A stretch of 6,910 bases of DNA, taken from positions 1 to 6,910 of the forward strand of contig JAZRMG010000157.1 of NCBI GenBank assembly GCA_045647345.1, given 5' to 3'. A program made the translations under genes and the position numbers. The notes beneath the pieces were generated by a model. The model worked only from the letters and a program-made list of their open reading frames with translations. It had not been told where the DNA came from and made no database searches. Each line of letters begins with the position of its first letter. Position 1 is the first letter of the stretch. Positions 6,371 to 6,910 of this stretch are shown here, piece after piece. The DNA comes from UBA1189 sp045647345 (GTDB taxonomy: Bacteria > Bacteroidota > Bacteroidia > Bacteroidales > Bacteroidaceae).

Positions 6371-6452
6371 GCAAAGATACGGATAAGCGAGCGAGAAATA
6401 TGAAGTTTACCTCAATATTTTTTAAGCGGGCGCAAAATATCTTCACGGAACC
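6371..6452. repeat. Intergenic repeat, copy 2 (82 bp)
   Basis: In direct tandem with copy 1. It differs by about five transitions and one deleted base, all in the second half; the first 40 bases are identical. One change (ACTTC to ACCTC at 6406-6415) breaks the central palindrome. Another (GTATCTT to ATATCTT, 6437-6443) weakens the terminal inverted repeat. The promoter-like TATCTTTG (complement of 6372-6379) is kept. Confidence 0.9.
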
Positions 6453-6520
6453 GCAAAGATACGGATAAGTGAGCGAAAGACAAAGTTATTTTGTAATTTC
6501 TCAGCGAGTGCACGTATCTT
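6453..6520. repeat. Intergenic repeat, diverged copy 3 (about 68 bp)
   Basis: It begins GCAAAGATACGGATAAG like the other copies and ends with GTATCTT (6514-6520), keeping the AAGATAC/GTATCTT terminal inverted repeat (6456-6462 with 6514-6520) and the minus-strand TATCTTTG box. The middle has been replaced by unrelated AT-rich sequence. It is either an older copy or a different member of the same family. Confidence 0.7.
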
Positions 6521-6594
6521 CTTTGGCTTGTTGGGCCGAGTAGGGTAAACTCTTTGGCGTTTTATCTTTTTTTTTACAAAAATCATCAAAATTC
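6521..6594. other. Intergenic stretch without a recognisable gene
   Basis: The stretch lies between the repeats and the ABC-transporter promoter. It holds a T9 tract at 6567-6575 but no stable hairpin ahead of it, so I do not call a terminator. An open frame crosses it on the minus strand (6443-6658), but that frame runs through the repeats and the promoter and has no protein-like features. Confidence 0.5.
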
Positions 6595-6625
6595 TTTGCA
6601 CATTTAATAAAAAGCTATACATTTG
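6595..6625 (+). promoter_or_regulatory. Promoter of the ABC transporter gene
   Basis: TTTG at 6595-6598, a 19-bp spacer, and TACATTTG at 6618-6625 match the Bacteroides promoter consensus exactly. Transcription should start near 6631, inside the dyad at 6628-6649, giving a leader of about 60 nt. Confidence 0.85.
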
Positions 6626-6627
6626 CA

Positions 6628-6649
6628 GTGTACTATTAAGGTAGTACAC
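6628..6649 (+). promoter_or_regulatory. Operator-like dyad at the ABC transporter transcript start
   Basis: GTGTACTA-TTAAGG-TAGTACAC is a perfect 8+8 inverted repeat starting 2 bp after the -7 box, so a bound dimer would block initiation. The AGTGTA/TACAC halves resemble the site I recall for the B. subtilis GntR-family repressor YtrA (AGTGTA-N13-TACACT), which controls an ABC transporter; the spacing here is 12. The regulator is not in the window. As RNA it could also form a hairpin at the very 5' end. Confidence 0.7.
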
Positions 6650-6689
6650 GTAAGACAAACGAAATGTATAACAATTAAAAGATGTGAGT

Positions 6690-6910
6690 ATGTTAAAGAT
6701 TAGCGATTTAGCGTTTTCTTACAGTGGTAATGGCTGTAAGGTTTTCAACGAATTTTCGTTGAGTTTTGAGAAGGGTGCAGTGTACGGATTGCTCGGACTG
6801 AATGGTACGGGTAAGAGTACACTGCTCTATCTCTTGACGGGTCTGCTGCGTCCGCAGCAGGGTAGTGTGCTCTACAAGGGCGAGGATGTGCAGAAGCGCT
6901 TGCCCTCTAC
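6690..6910 (+). CDS. ABC transporter ATP-binding protein, N-terminal fragment (runs off the right edge)
   Basis: The first 73 codons of an ABC ATPase. It starts MLKISDLAFSYSGNG, where the A-loop aromatic is in the FSYSG stretch at residues 9-13. Walker A GLNGTGKST occupies about residues 36-44, followed by LLYLLTGLLRPQQGSV, the usual sequence after the P-loop. The Q-loop, LSGGQ signature and Walker B lie outside the window. It would power transport by a membrane partner at the inner membrane. Substrate and direction cannot be told from this part. The compact start with no fused membrane domain, together with the YtrA-like dyad upstream, suggests an exporter of the type controlled by GntR/YtrA regulators, but that is inference. 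The start is the only suitable ATG and lies about 60 nt after the predicted transcript start. Confidence 0.9.
   Translation, partial: MLKISDLAFSYSGNGCKVFNEFSLSFEKGAVYGLLGLNGTGKSTLLYLLTGLLRPQQGSVLYKGEDVQKRLPS

Noticed and set aside
6288..6520. The tandem repeats as a CRISPR array or replication origin
   Set aside because: The units are 82-83 bp and near-identical throughout, with no unique spacers. There are no DnaA-box clusters and no origin-type neighbours.
6443..6658. A 71-codon minus-strand open frame upstream of the ABC transporter gene
   Set aside because: It crosses repeat copy 3, the T9 tract, a consensus promoter and the operator-like dyad. Its composition is basic and AT-driven, with no domain or start signal.

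Overview
The window looks like a chromosomal segment from a member of the Bacteroidales (Bacteroides, Phocaeicola or Prevotella type). Three things point there. Two promoters match the Bacteroides consensus TTTG-N19/20-TAnnTTTG exactly. Ribosome-binding sites are weak and AT-rich. The gene set (BlaI/M56 pair, secreted Cys-type C-N hydrolase, MutS2, TRIC-like protein) is typical of the group. Family and promoter assignments rest on motif recognition; no database search was possible.

Layout. At the left edge a minus-strand regulatory pair is cut by the window: a BlaI/MecI-type repressor gene (244-612) followed by the first 51 codons of an M56/BlaR1-like membrane metallopeptidase (<1-154). Two related dyads upstream of blaI flank a possible promoter and are candidate operators. 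Next is a minus-strand gene for a secreted choloylglycine-hydrolase-family enzyme (837-1919) that ends in a strong intrinsic terminator. It is divergent from a cysteine-synthase-family gene (2043-2966), whose promoter is clear enough to decide its start codon. A bidirectional terminator separates that gene from a minus-strand pair: a TRIC/YadS-like membrane protein (3010-3645) and, upstream of it, mutS2 (3706-6258). At the right edge a plus-strand ABC transporter ATPase begins (6690->6910), preceded by an exact promoter match and a perfect 8+8 dyad.

How the parts work together. The BlaI/M56 pair would form a signal-responsive derepression module. MutS2 acts on branched DNA and/or stalled ribosomes, and may share a transcript with the TRIC-like gene. 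The hydrolase and the cysteine synthase share only their divergent intergenic region, and I see no clear pathway link between them.

Most notable features. First, a roughly 100-bp palindrome-rich repeat-like element lies in frame inside mutS2 and encodes about 34 extra residues between the coiled coil and the KOW-like segment. Second, two near-identical 82-83 bp repeats plus a diverged third lie upstream of mutS2, and each carries a TATCTTTG promoter-like box facing mutS2. Third, an operator-like dyad resembling YtrA/GntR sites sits at the predicted start of the ABC transcript. I found no CRISPR array, tRNA, rRNA, transposase or clear new multi-gene system; most of the window is ordinary core genome.
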